Below, in pieces: positions 1-7,776 of a stretch of 64,000 nucleotides of DNA. Each line of letters begins with the position of its first letter. Positions within the stretch are counted from its first letter, which is position 1. Position numbers and translations under genes: made by a program. Source of the DNA: Idiomarina xiamenensis 10-D-4 (GTDB lineage Bacteria; Pseudomonadota; Gammaproteobacteria; Enterobacterales; Alteromonadaceae); contig NZ_AMRG01000014.1 in assembly GCF_000299895.1 (NCBI RefSeq), forward strand, positions 1 through 64,000, written 5' to 3'. The notes beneath the pieces are model-generated. The model did no database searches and was not told the origin of the DNA. It was given only the letters and a program-made list of their open reading frames with translations.

Positions 1-1951
1 AGATGACTGTGTTATAAATGGGATATTTACACAATCCATCATTTAAGTAGTGGAGTATTCTAAGTTTTAAGAAGTAACAGTAGTTATCATTTCCGTAGGG
101 AATAAAAATATTAGGAATCACAGGCTTTTTTTCTAATTCTTTGATGACAGAAAACGAAGCGATCAAGTGACTAATGTTCCAATAGCTTGCGTCTGCGCCA
201 AGATCTTTGTGAATACGTCCCAAATAAGAGTAAAAGCTTCTTACATTATGCCAAGCAGCACACGAAATAACCTCTATTATCTTGGATCCGTCAGAATTCT
301 TAAGAAGGTTCTCCCGAAGCTGACTTGAATACGTTTGAGATGCCTGCTTAAAAGTATTTATGTCGTATAATCGTCTCCAGTCTGAACATCTATAGTCCTC
401 ATCAAAGTGTTTTTCAATGTAGCTTAATCTCTTGGAAATTAACTTTACGAAGTCAGGAGTCTTCAAGTGTATAACTTTATCGTCAGGCCTTACATCTAAG
501 AATCCATTCATGTTGTTAAAAAAGGTAAACTCCCTCATCGTTATTATTACGGTTGCACCGGTTGCTTCAGCCAAGGAATGTGCCGTAACATATAGCTCTT
601 CTTGAAAATCCTCAGAAGCTTTATCGGCGTTATCAAGTATTAATACAACATTGACGTTATCACTTGTTTTGCTCTTTAGAATTCTCTTAATATATAGCTC
701 ATCATCGTCAATTAATCTGGATAGAGCAGCAGCTCTGTCTTCAATAAACCTCTCCTCATTATTATCGTATATTTCAGCATAAGGTCCTTCCCTTATCTCC
801 TTAATTTCGCTTTTAAAAGCCTTTAAAAGAGCTGCATTTTTTCTTAATTCAGGCTCTTTGTCAGAAATGGCTTCTCGTGCTCTTTTAAGAATGATTTCTT
901 TTGCATTAGAGGCTCTTTTATGAACATCGTTTATTAAATCGACAAGAAGAGGAAGAGTAGTTCCTTTTTTATATCGTCTAGCTTCATATAACGCTTTATT
1001 CACTAAAGTCGTCTTTCCACAACCAACAGCCCCTGTGATAATAACAACTCTACCAGAACCGACTTCCTTAAAAATTTCCTCTTTTCCACCCATAGGATCA
1101 AAATCCTCACTTTCGGGAGGTAAAAAGTTGGGTTTTGAGTCTTTTAGTATGCTTTTTAATTCACGTTTGTATTGCTCTAACTTTGAGTCACCGACAAAGC
1201 AGTGCTCAAGCATCTTTTGCCTTTTCCCATGGATAATCTCACCGAAAAACTCTGAATAAAATTCATTGAGGAAGGCTGGTGAAGGTGATTCCCACCATCG
1301 CAAGGGACCTATCTCTGACTGTAAAAGCTTGCATACTGGTGATGGTGAGTAATTAATTTCATAAAGATAAGAATGTGGTTGTCCTTGAGAAACTCCATCT
1401 TTCGAAACAAGCTCCCATAGTTGATCAAAGTAAAAGGATTCACTAAAAAGATTACCAAAATAAACACCTTGCATTTTTTCAATGCTAGATCCCATGCTAG
1501 GGATAAGTTGGAATAGCATCCATTCAGCTCCATTTGTAATCAGAGCAAACGATACGCCTGTAGACCAACAATAAGCTGCAGACTGCTTTATGGCATCAGT
1601 TAAAGAAGCATTAAAGGCTTGCTTAAAATAAGAGACCGGGTATTCGTGTTTAGTGATAGTTTTTTTATTATTACTCGAGAATGTTGTCCCATATTTTTTA
1701 GCTTCGACGACTAAGCAAGGTTTACCATCATATTCAAGCAAGTAGTCAATATATCCAGCGGTACCAGATTTTGCTTCAGGGTTAAACTCGCTTTCATCCC
1801 ACCCCAACGCCTTCAAAACTTCATCTATTAGGAGAAGGCGAGTTTTGGCTTCATTTCCATCTTGAAGAGCATCCTTTTGATCTTGATATTTTTTGATGAG
1901 CGCTTTTAACCGAGAGTGCGCCCTTTCTCTCGGAGTGAGTTTTGTTTCCAT
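1..1951 (-). CDS. HsdR_N-like nuclease region fused to P-loop NTPase, 3' end outside window
   Basis: Reading back from an ATG at 1951, the frame stays open to the window edge, giving about 650 residues without a stop. Near the N-terminus, residues GYIDYLL followed by CLVVEAKK match the D...ExK layout of type I restriction HsdR_N/PD-(D/E)xK nuclease domains. A Walker A motif (GAVGCGKTT) is encoded near 1030-1005 and a Walker B-like strand (VVLILDNAD) near 650-625. The combination suggests a STAND or AAA-type defence NTPase with an N-terminal nuclease, but neither the substrate nor the C-terminal sensor can be seen. The frame is open upstream to about 2056 with GTG codons. The ATG was chosen because the METKLTPRERAH start fits family N-termini. 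The sequence is AT-rich compared with the backbone. No partner gene is visible. Confidence 0.75.
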   Translation of the reverse strand, partial: METKLTPRERAHSRLKALIKKYQDQKDALQDGNEAKTRLLLIDEVLKALGWDESEFNPEAKSGTAGYIDYLLEYDGKPCLVVEAKKYGTTFSSNNKKTITKHEYPVSYFKQAFNASLTDAIKQSAAYCWSTGVSFALITNGAEWMLFQLIPSMGSSIEKMQGVYFGNLFSESFYFDQLWELVSKDGVSQGQPHSYLYEINYSPSPVCKLLQSEIGPLRWWESPSPAFLNEFYSEFFGEIIHGKRQKMLEHCFVGDSKLEQYKRELKSILKDSKPNFLPPESEDFDPMGGKEEIFKEVGSGRVVIITGAVGCGKTTLVNKALYEARRYKKGTTLPLLVDLINDVHKRASNAKEIILKRAREAISDKEPELRKNAALLKAFKSEIKEIREGPYAEIYDNNEERFIEDRAAALSRLIDDDELYIKRILKSKTSDNVNVVLILDNADKASEDFQEELYVTAHSLAEATGATVIITMREFTFFNNMNGFLDVRPDDKVIHLKTPDFVKLISKRLSYIEKHFDEDYRCSDWRRLYDINTFKQASQTYSSQLRENLLKNSDGSKIIEVISCAAWHNVRSFYSYLGRIHKDLGADASYWNISHLIASFSVIKELEKKPVIPNIFIPYGNDNYCYFLKLRILHYLNDGLCKYPIYNTVI

Positions 1952-2183
1952 CTTATAAGCTACATTTTTCCATTGTCTCACCTCATCTGAGCACAGTTCT
2001 CTATGTTTTAAAAGCACATAAAACTGGTGAGGCCTGATTTTTATAATCACCTTCTATGTGCATAAAATATCGCACATAACAAATTAAGCAGGCGGGATTG
2101 CCCTATCCGCAGCGCCCTTAAGACGTTAACATCTGCTATTCGAACTAAACAGCCAGTCTGCTTTGAGCGAGAACCGGACATTT
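1952..2183. other. Non-coding stretch before the IS, with one attC-like palindrome
   Basis: No convincing gene lies here. The stretch contains the attC-like site listed separately and about 55 bases that lead into the left inverted repeat of the IS. Confidence 0.5.
2077..2128 (+). other. attC-like recombination site 1
   Basis: Outer arms are TAAC (2077-2080) and GTTA (2125-2128). Three-base spacers separate them from inner arms TTAAG (2084-2088) and CTTAA (2117-2121). The centre can fold further as GCGGGAT (2092-2098) against ATCCGC (2105-2110), with one bulged base. This matches the R''-spacer-L''...L'-spacer-R' plan of integron cassette sites, but the outer boxes do not match the RYYYAAC/GTTRRRY consensus perfectly. 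Confidence 0.5.
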
Positions 2184-2209
2184 TGAATCAAACCGGGTTT
2201 GTCGGAGGC
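2184..2209 (+). repeat. IS3 left terminal inverted repeat
   Basis: Pairs with the reverse complement of 3470-3495 at 20 of 26 positions. Both outer six bases (TGAATC) and inner eight bases (TCGGAGGC) are identical between the ends. Confidence 0.85.
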
Positions 2210-2233
2210 CAATAATCTTGAGAGAATTAGCCA

Positions 2234-2557
2234 ATGAACAAAAGAATCACCTATTCACCAGAAGTCCGCGAACGTGCTGTTCGCATGGTTTTGACATCAG
2301 AGCATGAGCACTCATCGAGGTGGGCTGCTTTGGTATCGATTGCATCCAAAATTGGTTGTACTCCAGAGACATTAAGAGCCTGGGTCAACAAAATGGAAGT
2401 CGACTCAGGCAAGAAGCCCGGGGTCACCAGTGATGCTGCAGTCAGAATGAAAGAGCTCGAACGAGAGAACAAAGCGCTCAAACAAGCTAACGAGATCCTG
2501 AAAAAAGCTGCTGCACTTTTTGCGCAGGCGGAGCTCGACCGCAAACCGAAGAAATAG
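2234..2557 (+). CDS. IS3-family transposase OrfA (helix-turn-helix)
   Basis: A 107-residue protein of the IS3 OrfA type. The N-terminal half ([14 protein letters not shown]... then [11 protein letters not shown]) is the helix-turn-helix that recognises the element's ends. The C-terminal half ([21 protein letters not shown]) is the leucine-zipper-like coiled coil used for multimerisation. A run of six A followed by G at 2501-2507 lies inside the coiled-coil codons. A -1 slip there joins this frame to orfB and would give the OrfAB transposase. Produced alone, OrfA usually acts as a regulator. Confidence 0.92.
   Translation: MNKRITYSPEVRERAVRMVLTSEHEHSSRWAALVSIASKIGCTPETLRAWVNKMEVDSGKKPGVTSDAAVRMKELERENKALKQANEILKKAAALFAQAELDRKPKK
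2501..2507 (+). promoter_or_regulatory. Programmed -1 frameshift slippery site of the IS
   Basis: The heptamer AAAAAAG is typical of IS3-family frameshifting. After a -1 slip the reading continues [18 protein letters not shown]..., with no stop, straight into the orfB frame. Confidence 0.75.
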
Positions 2558-2583
2558 TCCAGTTTATTGATGCTCACCGGGCG

Positions 2584-3456
2584 TTGTATGTGTATGGTAT
2601 CGAGCCAATCTGTCGGGTATTGAAGATTGCACCATCAACGCATTATCGCTGCAAAGCACTTGAAGCGGAGCCTGAGCGTCGCTGCCAGCGGTTTCATGAG
2701 GATGAAGCACTAAAACCAGAAATTCTGCGGGTATGGCAGGAAAGCAGCCGTTGCTATGGCGTTAGAAAAGTGTGGAAACAGATGAAGCGAGAAGGCTTTA
2801 CGGTTGCCCGTTGCACGGTCGCCAGACTCATGGCCGTTCAGGGACTTCTCGGTGTGCGCCGAGGTCGCGGCTGTGTCACGACAATTCCCGATGACAGTGC
2901 GGATAAACAGTTAGATTTAGTTAATCGTGAGTTTACCGCGCAGCGTCCTAACCAGCTGTGGGTCGCCGATATCACATACGTCGCGACATGGTCAGGTTTT
3001 GTGTATGTCGCCTTCGTGAAGGATGTTTTCTCGCGCAAGATTGTTGGCTGGCGAGTGATGAAATCGATGCAGACACAATTAATTCTGGACGCCTTAGAGC
3101 AAGCACTATGGTCGCGTGGAAAGCCGAAAGGCGTTATTCACCACAGTGACCGAGGCAGTCAGTATGTGTCCATCCGTTATTCAGAGCGACTGTCAGAGGC
3201 TGGTTTTAGTGCGTCAGTTGGTAGCGTCGGCGACTCGTATGGCAACGCGTTAGCTGAGACGATTAACGGCCTGTATAAAGCGGAGGTCATCTACAAAGAC
3301 GGTCCCTGGAGAGGGCTTGAGCAAGCCGAACTGGCAACACTGGATTGGGTCGACTGGTTCAACAATAAGCGCCTGTTGAGTCCTATCGGGGATATTTCAC
3401 CTGCTGAGTATGAAGATAATTACTATCGACAACTAGCAGAAGTTGAGGCAGCATGA
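2584..3456 (+). CDS. IS3-family transposase OrfB (DDE catalytic domain)
   Basis: A 290-residue catalytic part of the IS3 transposase, normally made as the OrfAB fusion. An HTH_21-type region lies at about residues 40-95. The integrase core follows, with the three acidic residues visible in WVADITY, HHSDRGSQY and NALAETINGLYKAE. The C-terminal WVDWFNNKRLLSPIGDISPAEYE is also typical of the family. The length is normal and no disruption is seen. The frame is -1 relative to orfA and stays open upstream of the listed ATG-like start, as expected for an element that makes its transposase by frameshifting. Confidence 0.93.
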   Translation: MYVYGIEPICRVLKIAPSTHYRCKALEAEPERRCQRFHEDEALKPEILRVWQESSRCYGVRKVWKQMKREGFTVARCTVARLMAVQGLLGVRRGRGCVTTIPDDSADKQLDLVNREFTAQRPNQLWVADITYVATWSGFVYVAFVKDVFSRKIVGWRVMKSMQTQLILDALEQALWSRGKPKGVIHHSDRGSQYVSIRYSERLSEAGFSASVGSVGDSYGNALAETINGLYKAEVIYKDGPWRGLEQAELATLDWVDWFNNKRLLSPIGDISPAEYEDNYYRQLAEVEAA

Positions 3457-3469
3457 CTCAAACAAATAC

Positions 3470-3495
3470 GCCTCCGAATTTACCGGTTCGATTCA
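3470..3495 (-). repeat. IS3 right terminal inverted repeat
   Basis: Reverse complement of the left end with six mismatches. It lies 14 bases after the orfB stop, which is the usual position. Confidence 0.85.
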
Positions 3496-3621
3496 TTCAG
3501 CTTAACGCCGTAGCAACCTACACTATTAATAGTGCGAATCAGGAACAGTGCGCTAATCCGTACAATGTTGTGCGTTTTATTATTGTGCTGTGTATTTAAG
3601 TTGTTTAATGTGAGTTAAATA

Positions 3622-4437
3622 TTGCAAGAGATATCCACTGGTCGAAAAGCCAAGCTTTTTATTTTCATAGGAATTTTGAAATTGCAGGGACTTGAACATC
3701 TTGACAATCAATTCGAAAGAGCCGAGTACTTCCAAAGCCTCTTGATAGCCACGGCTACAGGAGGTGAAGCTGACGACGGACATTATCAACTTATTCGTCA
3801 CGAGTTACTTAATTCAACTGTAATATCAGAAATGCTACCAAGATGGATAAAAACAAAAAGAAATCTTGATCAGTTCTGGCAATTTATAAAGTCCAAATTT
3901 TCTACTTATGAAGAGCGTAGACGCTTCATTTGGACTGAGGCTAATCCTATTTTACAGTTTTTAGAGAGTGGACTACCACATCCTGCCCAGAAAACTATCG
4001 ATGAAGTGTTAAGTGATTTCGATTCAGATAGTATTAATTTTGCTTGGTCTAAAGCACTTGAGCGAAAGCTTTCAGATCCGGAAGGTGCAATAACAATATC
4101 AAGGACAATCCTTTAAAGTGTATGTAAACACATACTTGATGATAAAGGCATTCAGTAGAATTTCAGCAATATTGAATTATCAGAACTTTATAAAATAACC
4201 GCAAAAGAGCTCAACCTTTCACCAGACCAACATAATGAGCAGATTTTTAAACAAATTCTTGGTGGCTGCTCTGGTATTGTGAACGGGTTGGGAACTTTGA
4301 GAAATAAACTAGGAGATGCGCATGGGAAAGGAAAGCTACCTGTTAAACCTCAAGCCAGACATGCGGAGCTGGCTGTTAACCTTGCAGGCTCAATGACACT
4401 TTTCCTAATCTCAACTCATGCCAATACCAAAGCATAA
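3622..4437 (+). pseudogene. Abortive-infection (Abi_C-like) gene, broken by two in-frame stops
   Basis: One reading frame runs from a TTG at 3622 to a TAA at 4435-4437 but is cut by TAA at 4114-4116 and TAG at 4156-4158. Read through, the C-terminal part continues SVCKHILDDKGIQ...ELYKITAKELNLSPDQHNEQ and then NGLGTLRNKLGDAHGKG and HAELAVNLAGSM. That pattern belongs to the C-terminal domain of abortive-infection family proteins, which is HEPN-related. The frame opens at 3619 and no good ribosome site precedes it, so the original 5' end may be lost; the IS ends 127 bases upstream. The gene lies between two attC-like sites and would be a decayed cassette. A truncated 164-residue protein could still be made. 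Confidence 0.8.
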
Positions 4438-4494
4438 GAAACAAGGGGTTCTACCCCGTTATTAAGGGGAAAGGTCAAAGGTCTTTGAGCCTAG

Positions 4495-4538
4495 TAACGT
4501 TCACAAGTCTGCCAGCATGCGCGGGACTGTAGACGTTA
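4495..4538 (+). other. attC-like recombination site 2
   Basis: Outer arms TAACGT (4495-4500) and ACGTTA (4533-4538) pair perfectly. Two-base unpaired spacers (TC and AG) follow. Inner arms ACAAGTC (4503-4509) and GACTGT (4525-4530) then pair except for one extra A on the left. An extrahelical base and unpaired spacer are the recognition features of folded attC sites. The site starts 57 bases after the Abi_C pseudogene stop and ends 22 bases before the next gene. Confidence 0.6.
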
Positions 4539-4560
4539 TGAAATTTAGGAGTGTGTAATA

Positions 4561-5850
4561 GTGAATACCTGTATGGCGATTAAATGCGAGACTTGTGAAC
4601 AGGAAATTGACTGTCGCATCGGGTACTCGAACAGGCGTATACAGCCTTTGATTCTCTCGTGCCCGCATTGCGATTCTCAGCTTGGAATTACTCTCGATAT
4701 CTCACATGCGCCACGTTCCGAATTTCAATTTGATGGTTGTAGGCCCTCCGAGACCCAACCCTCTGGGCCGTTCAAGGGAGTTAATCCGTTTTTGGACTTA
4801 CATCTCGATTTTCCAGTACGTTCAGGCAAGTACGAGATGGGGAAAACGCCGTTTTTCATGGCAATGGATGACTTGAAAGTAGCTACAAGTGGAGATCAAG
4901 AAAAGGCACATGAAGTGCTGCAATTTCATAGTTTTCACCTCAATGCGCTCAACGAAATGGCTGAGAAAGCAGGTGAAATCAAAAGGTTAATCAATCTTTA
5001 CCATGGAAAAAATAAGCAGCTTTTTCAGAAACGAGCGGCCGCCTCTCTAGAAAGGCCTGTAGAAAAATCTCTGCTTCCTCAGGACGTCAATGCAACGCTC
5101 TATTGTGTTATTGCAAAGGCATTTTTCCCGTTCACTGTATTTGCTCACAACGAAGAGATTTCAGAGGGGATGCCAAAGCTGATGCAGGTCATGAATCGAG
5201 AAAAATTGAGAGAATTCATAAACGATCTCGACTCATCAGAATTTCTGAGCGGGCTCCAGCGTGACTGTCTAAAAATTTACCCTAGGATTTTTGACGCTGA
5301 ACTGCCTTTAAGGCCAGCACTATTTCTTGATCTTATTGGCAACACCGAAGCTGAAAAGGCAGCAACCCGTGTATCTGCGAAGGACTTTTTGAGTCTTAAA
5401 GACTTGTACAAAGATGTGGTTGAAATACTAAGCCGACAACTTGTGCTTGTAGCCGGCGTAAACAATCTACTGCATAGAGGCGATGCAAATAGCTTTAAAG
5501 CAATTGATGGAGGCACGCTACGCGGACTGATAAAATACTCCGAAAAGGCTCTATCAGAAAAGTTTAAGTATCTTGACGACTGCTGGTTTAAAGTAGATAT
5601 GGACGCCTACAACCTAGATATGCGAAATGCGATTGCCCACAATAACGTGAACTACAGCGGGGTGGATCAGGTTATCACCTATACCCCAGGCGGTGGGCGC
5701 CTTGAGCTAGGCACGGATAAAGCCATGACATTACTCGAGTTCATGCGCCTGCTACTTGTCGCTTTTCGTGAGATGCATAGTCTCCATCATGTGATAAAAA
5801 GTCTCTTTTATTACAAATACTTGATACATGATAGAGGAGCGGCAAAATAA
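4561..5850 (+). CDS. Zinc-ribbon protein with C-terminal HEPN-like RxxxxH motif (cassette gene)
   Basis: A 429-residue protein that I do not recognise as a named family. It begins with GTG, preceded by TTAGGAG at a nine-base distance. C9/C12 and C34/C37 form a probable zinc ribbon (CETC...CPHC). The middle is helical and charged. Near the C-terminus, RNAIAH places R355 and H360 in the R-x4-H arrangement of HEPN ribonucleases, with a preceding D and a following N-rich segment. HEPN proteins are common toxins and antiphage effectors, so an RNA-cutting role is possible but inferred. No signal peptide or membrane helix is seen. It sits alone between attC-like sites 2 and 3, as a single-gene integron cassette would. 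Confidence 0.7.
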   Translation: MNTCMAIKCETCEQEIDCRIGYSNRRIQPLILSCPHCDSQLGITLDISHAPRSEFQFDGCRPSETQPSGPFKGVNPFLDLHLDFPVRSGKYEMGKTPFFMAMDDLKVATSGDQEKAHEVLQFHSFHLNALNEMAEKAGEIKRLINLYHGKNKQLFQKRAAASLERPVEKSLLPQDVNATLYCVIAKAFFPFTVFAHNEEISEGMPKLMQVMNREKLREFINDLDSSEFLSGLQRDCLKIYPRIFDAELPLRPALFLDLIGNTEAEKAATRVSAKDFLSLKDLYKDVVEILSRQLVLVAGVNNLLHRGDANSFKAIDGGTLRGLIKYSEKALSEKFKYLDDCWFKVDMDAYNLDMRNAIAHNNVNYSGVDQVITYTPGGGRLELGTDKAMTLLEFMRLLLVAFREMHSLHHVIKSLFYYKYLIHDRGAAK

Positions 5851-5871
5851 TATCTGCCAAATCGCTGCGGA

Positions 5872-5939
5872 TTAACAAGTTGCTGCGCGCCGATACGTCA
5901 ATTGCTGCGCTCATAATTCACTGGCAGGCAAGCCGTTAA
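5872..5939 (+). other. attC-like recombination site 3
   Basis: Outer arms TTAAC (5872-5876) and GTTAA (5935-5939) are separated by three-base spacers from inner arms TTGC (5880-5883) and GCAA (5928-5931), the same plan as site 1. The site starts 21 bases after the stop of the HEPN-like gene. The conserved chromosome begins about 90 bases further on, so this would be the last cassette site of the array. Confidence 0.5.
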
Positions 5940-6031
5940 CGTCCGCTGTTGGCACATAACCGACATTAATCGTCGGTGACACTGGGAAAGTCCAGAAGTC
6001 GCTAAGCGCTTTGATATTCGATTTGCTGCTC

Positions 6032-7231
6032 CTAAACCCCTTCCCCACAAGCATACCCAGAGCTCCAGGCCCATTGGAAGTTGTAGCCGCCGAGCCAGCC
6101 GGTGACGTCGAGCACTTCGCCGATAAAGTAGAGGCCGGGTTGTAGTTGGCTTTCCATGGTTTTTGAGCTGATTTGGTTAACGTCGACGCCGCCGAGGGTG
6201 ACTTCGGCGGTGCGGTAGCCTTCGCTGCCGTTGGGTTTGAGCGGCCAGCGGTTTAAGAAGCTGGCGATGCGTTCTATCTGGCTGTGGGATAGGTCGGCCA
6301 GGTTGCCTTGTTGCGGCCAGCCTTGCCAGGCTTGTAGTCGCTGCGCGACGCGCTTGGGTAGCAACTGCTGTAAGACGGTAGCTAACTGTGCTTTGGGCGA
6401 TTGCTGCTGTTGCTGTTTAAGCCATTCGGCTACATCGGTATCGGGGCACAGATTCAGTTCGACGCTCTCGCCCGGTCGCCAATAGGATGAAATCTGCAAA
6501 ATCGCCGGTCCGCTAACGCCACGATGGGTAAACAACATGGCTTCGCGGAAAAAGCCGTCGTTGGCACTGGCGGTGATCGGTAGTGATACCCCGCTCAGTT
6601 CTTCTAATGCTTGCTTATCGTGGGGCTGCAAGGTGAGCGGCACCAACGCCGCCGATACCGGCTGAATGCGATGGCCAAACTGTTCGGCCAGTTGATAGCC
6701 GAGCGGGGTGGCGCCCAGTTTTGGCATCGACAAGCCGCCGCAAGCGACCACCAGTTTGTCGCTATAAAGCGTTTGTCTGGTGTCGCCGCGCTGAGTCTCG
6801 ATGGTATAACCGTTAGTGGCGTCGTGCGTCACCGCTGTCACCTCGGTGCGCAGTTGTACTCGGGCGCCATATTTGTCGCACTCGGCTAATAGCATACGCA
6901 CGATATCCTTGGCCGAGTCGTCACAAAACAACTGGCCGAGAGTTTTCTCGTGATAGGCAATGCCGTAGTCGCTGACTAAACCAATGAAATCCCACTGGCT
7001 GTAGCGGCTCAGTGCCGACTTACAAAAGTGTGGGTTGGCTGACAGATAATTTTCCGGGCTGGCGTACAGATTAGTAAAATTACAGCGGCCACCGCCAGAA
7101 ATCAGGATCTTCTTGCCCGCTTGCTTGGCATGATCCAGCACCAGCACTCGCCGCCCACGGCGTGCCGCGTGCGCGGCACAATGCAGACCGGCGGCACCGG
7201 CACCGATGATCACTACATCGTAGTCAGCCAT
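6032..7231 (-). CDS. HI0933/BaiN-like NAD(P)/FAD-dependent oxidoreductase
   Basis: A 399-residue flavoprotein of the HI0933/YhiN family. The N-terminal Rossmann motif GAGAAG (residues 10-15) binds FAD, and GGGRCNFTN near residue 47 is a family signature. The C-terminal GGVDVNQISSKTMES and GEVLDVTGWLGGYNFQWAWSSG segments are also family-specific. The length is normal and the protein is probably cytosolic. Its substrate is unknown; the name BaiN comes from a bile-acid enzyme and should not be taken as function here. The gene lies a few bases downstream of the peroxiredoxin gene on the same strand. Confidence 0.9.
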   Translation of the reverse strand: MADYDVVIIGAGAAGLHCAAHAARRGRRVLVLDHAKQAGKKILISGGGRCNFTNLYASPENYLSANPHFCKSALSRYSQWDFIGLVSDYGIAYHEKTLGQLFCDDSAKDIVRMLLAECDKYGARVQLRTEVTAVTHDATNGYTIETQRGDTRQTLYSDKLVVACGGLSMPKLGATPLGYQLAEQFGHRIQPVSAALVPLTLQPHDKQALEELSGVSLPITASANDGFFREAMLFTHRGVSGPAILQISSYWRPGESVELNLCPDTDVAEWLKQQQQQSPKAQLATVLQQLLPKRVAQRLQAWQGWPQQGNLADLSHSQIERIASFLNRWPLKPNGSEGYRTAEVTLGGVDVNQISSKTMESQLQPGLYFIGEVLDVTGWLGGYNFQWAWSSGYACGEGV

Positions 7232-7237
7232 CCACGC

Positions 7238-7720
7238 TTAGCCCTGTAAGGCGGCTAATACATGCTCGGCTTTGCTTAGCTCGAATTGCTTCTCGCCCTC
7301 AACAAACAGGTGGCTGACCACGCCGTCTTTGATGACCATGGCATAGCGTTGTGACCGCACACCGCCAAAGCTGCCCATGTCTTTTGCTAAACCCAGCTTT
7401 TCGCTGTAGCTGGCGTCGCCGTCTGACAACATGCGTACCGCATCGCCGACTTGTAATTGCTCTGCCCAAGCGCGCATGACAAAGGCGTCGTTGACCGCTA
7501 AGCAGTTAATCGAATCGACACCGGCAGCGGCCAGTTTATCGGCCAAATTGACATAACCGGGCAGGTGTTGCTCGGAACAAGTCGGCGTAAACGCGCCGGG
7601 TACGGCAAACAGCACATGGGTGCCACTGGCAAACAGCTCGGCCGGATTATACGATTGAACACCTAACACGCCTTTTTCGGTCACGGTGCCGCTGGGTAGG
7701 GGTTGGTTTTCTGCAATCAT
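7238..7720 (-). CDS. Peroxiredoxin of the Prx5 type
   Basis: A 160-residue thiol peroxidase of the Prx5/AHP1 group, which reduces hydrogen peroxide and alkyl hydroperoxides. The peroxidatic cysteine is C48 in PGAFTPTCS. A second cysteine, C73 in SINCLAVND, is found in many bacterial Prx5 proteins. The thioredoxin-like fold and the closing VEGEKQFELSKAEHVL segment are typical. No glutaredoxin domain is fused, so an external thiol donor is needed. The gene is followed six bases later by the flavoprotein gene, and the two are probably cotranscribed; a functional link is only inferred. Confidence 0.9.
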   Translation of the reverse strand: MIAENQPLPSGTVTEKGVLGVQSYNPAELFASGTHVLFAVPGAFTPTCSEQHLPGYVNLADKLAAAGVDSINCLAVNDAFVMRAWAEQLQVGDAVRMLSDGDASYSEKLGLAKDMGSFGGVRSQRYAMVIKDGVVSHLFVEGEKQFELSKAEHVLAALQG

Positions 7721-7776
7721 GTGAGTTCCTTATTGAGTCAGTTGGCAAGCACGAGGGCTTGTTAACGCGCGATAAA

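Larger units (their letters stand above)
2184..3495 (+). mobile_element. Complete IS3-family insertion sequence
   Basis: A 26-base imperfect inverted repeat (20 of 26 matching) bounds the element. The left end is 2184-2209, starting TGAATC, and the right end is 3470-3495, ending GATTCA. Between the ends lie orfA and orfB, in overlapping -1 relation as in IS3-family elements, so the unit is 1312 bases. The three bases flanking each end are TTT and TTC, so no exact target duplication is visible. The element may be old, or a neighbouring rearrangement may have removed one copy. Both reading frames and the DDE residues are intact, so it could still be active. Confidence 0.9.

Noticed and set aside
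1952-2056. N-terminal extension of the edge gene to GTG codons in frame
   Set aside because: The frame is open to a TAG near 2056, but the extra residues do not look like family sequence and the GTG codons lack spaced ribosome sites. The ATG at 1951 gives the usual start.
2181-3498. Three-base target duplication of the IS
   Set aside because: Flanks read TTT and TTC, which is not an exact repeat, so no duplication is claimed.
5956-5972. Small palindrome CCGAC...GTCGG as a fourth recombination site or terminator
   Set aside because: It is only a five-pair stem without the two-arm plan of the attC-like sites and without a T run.
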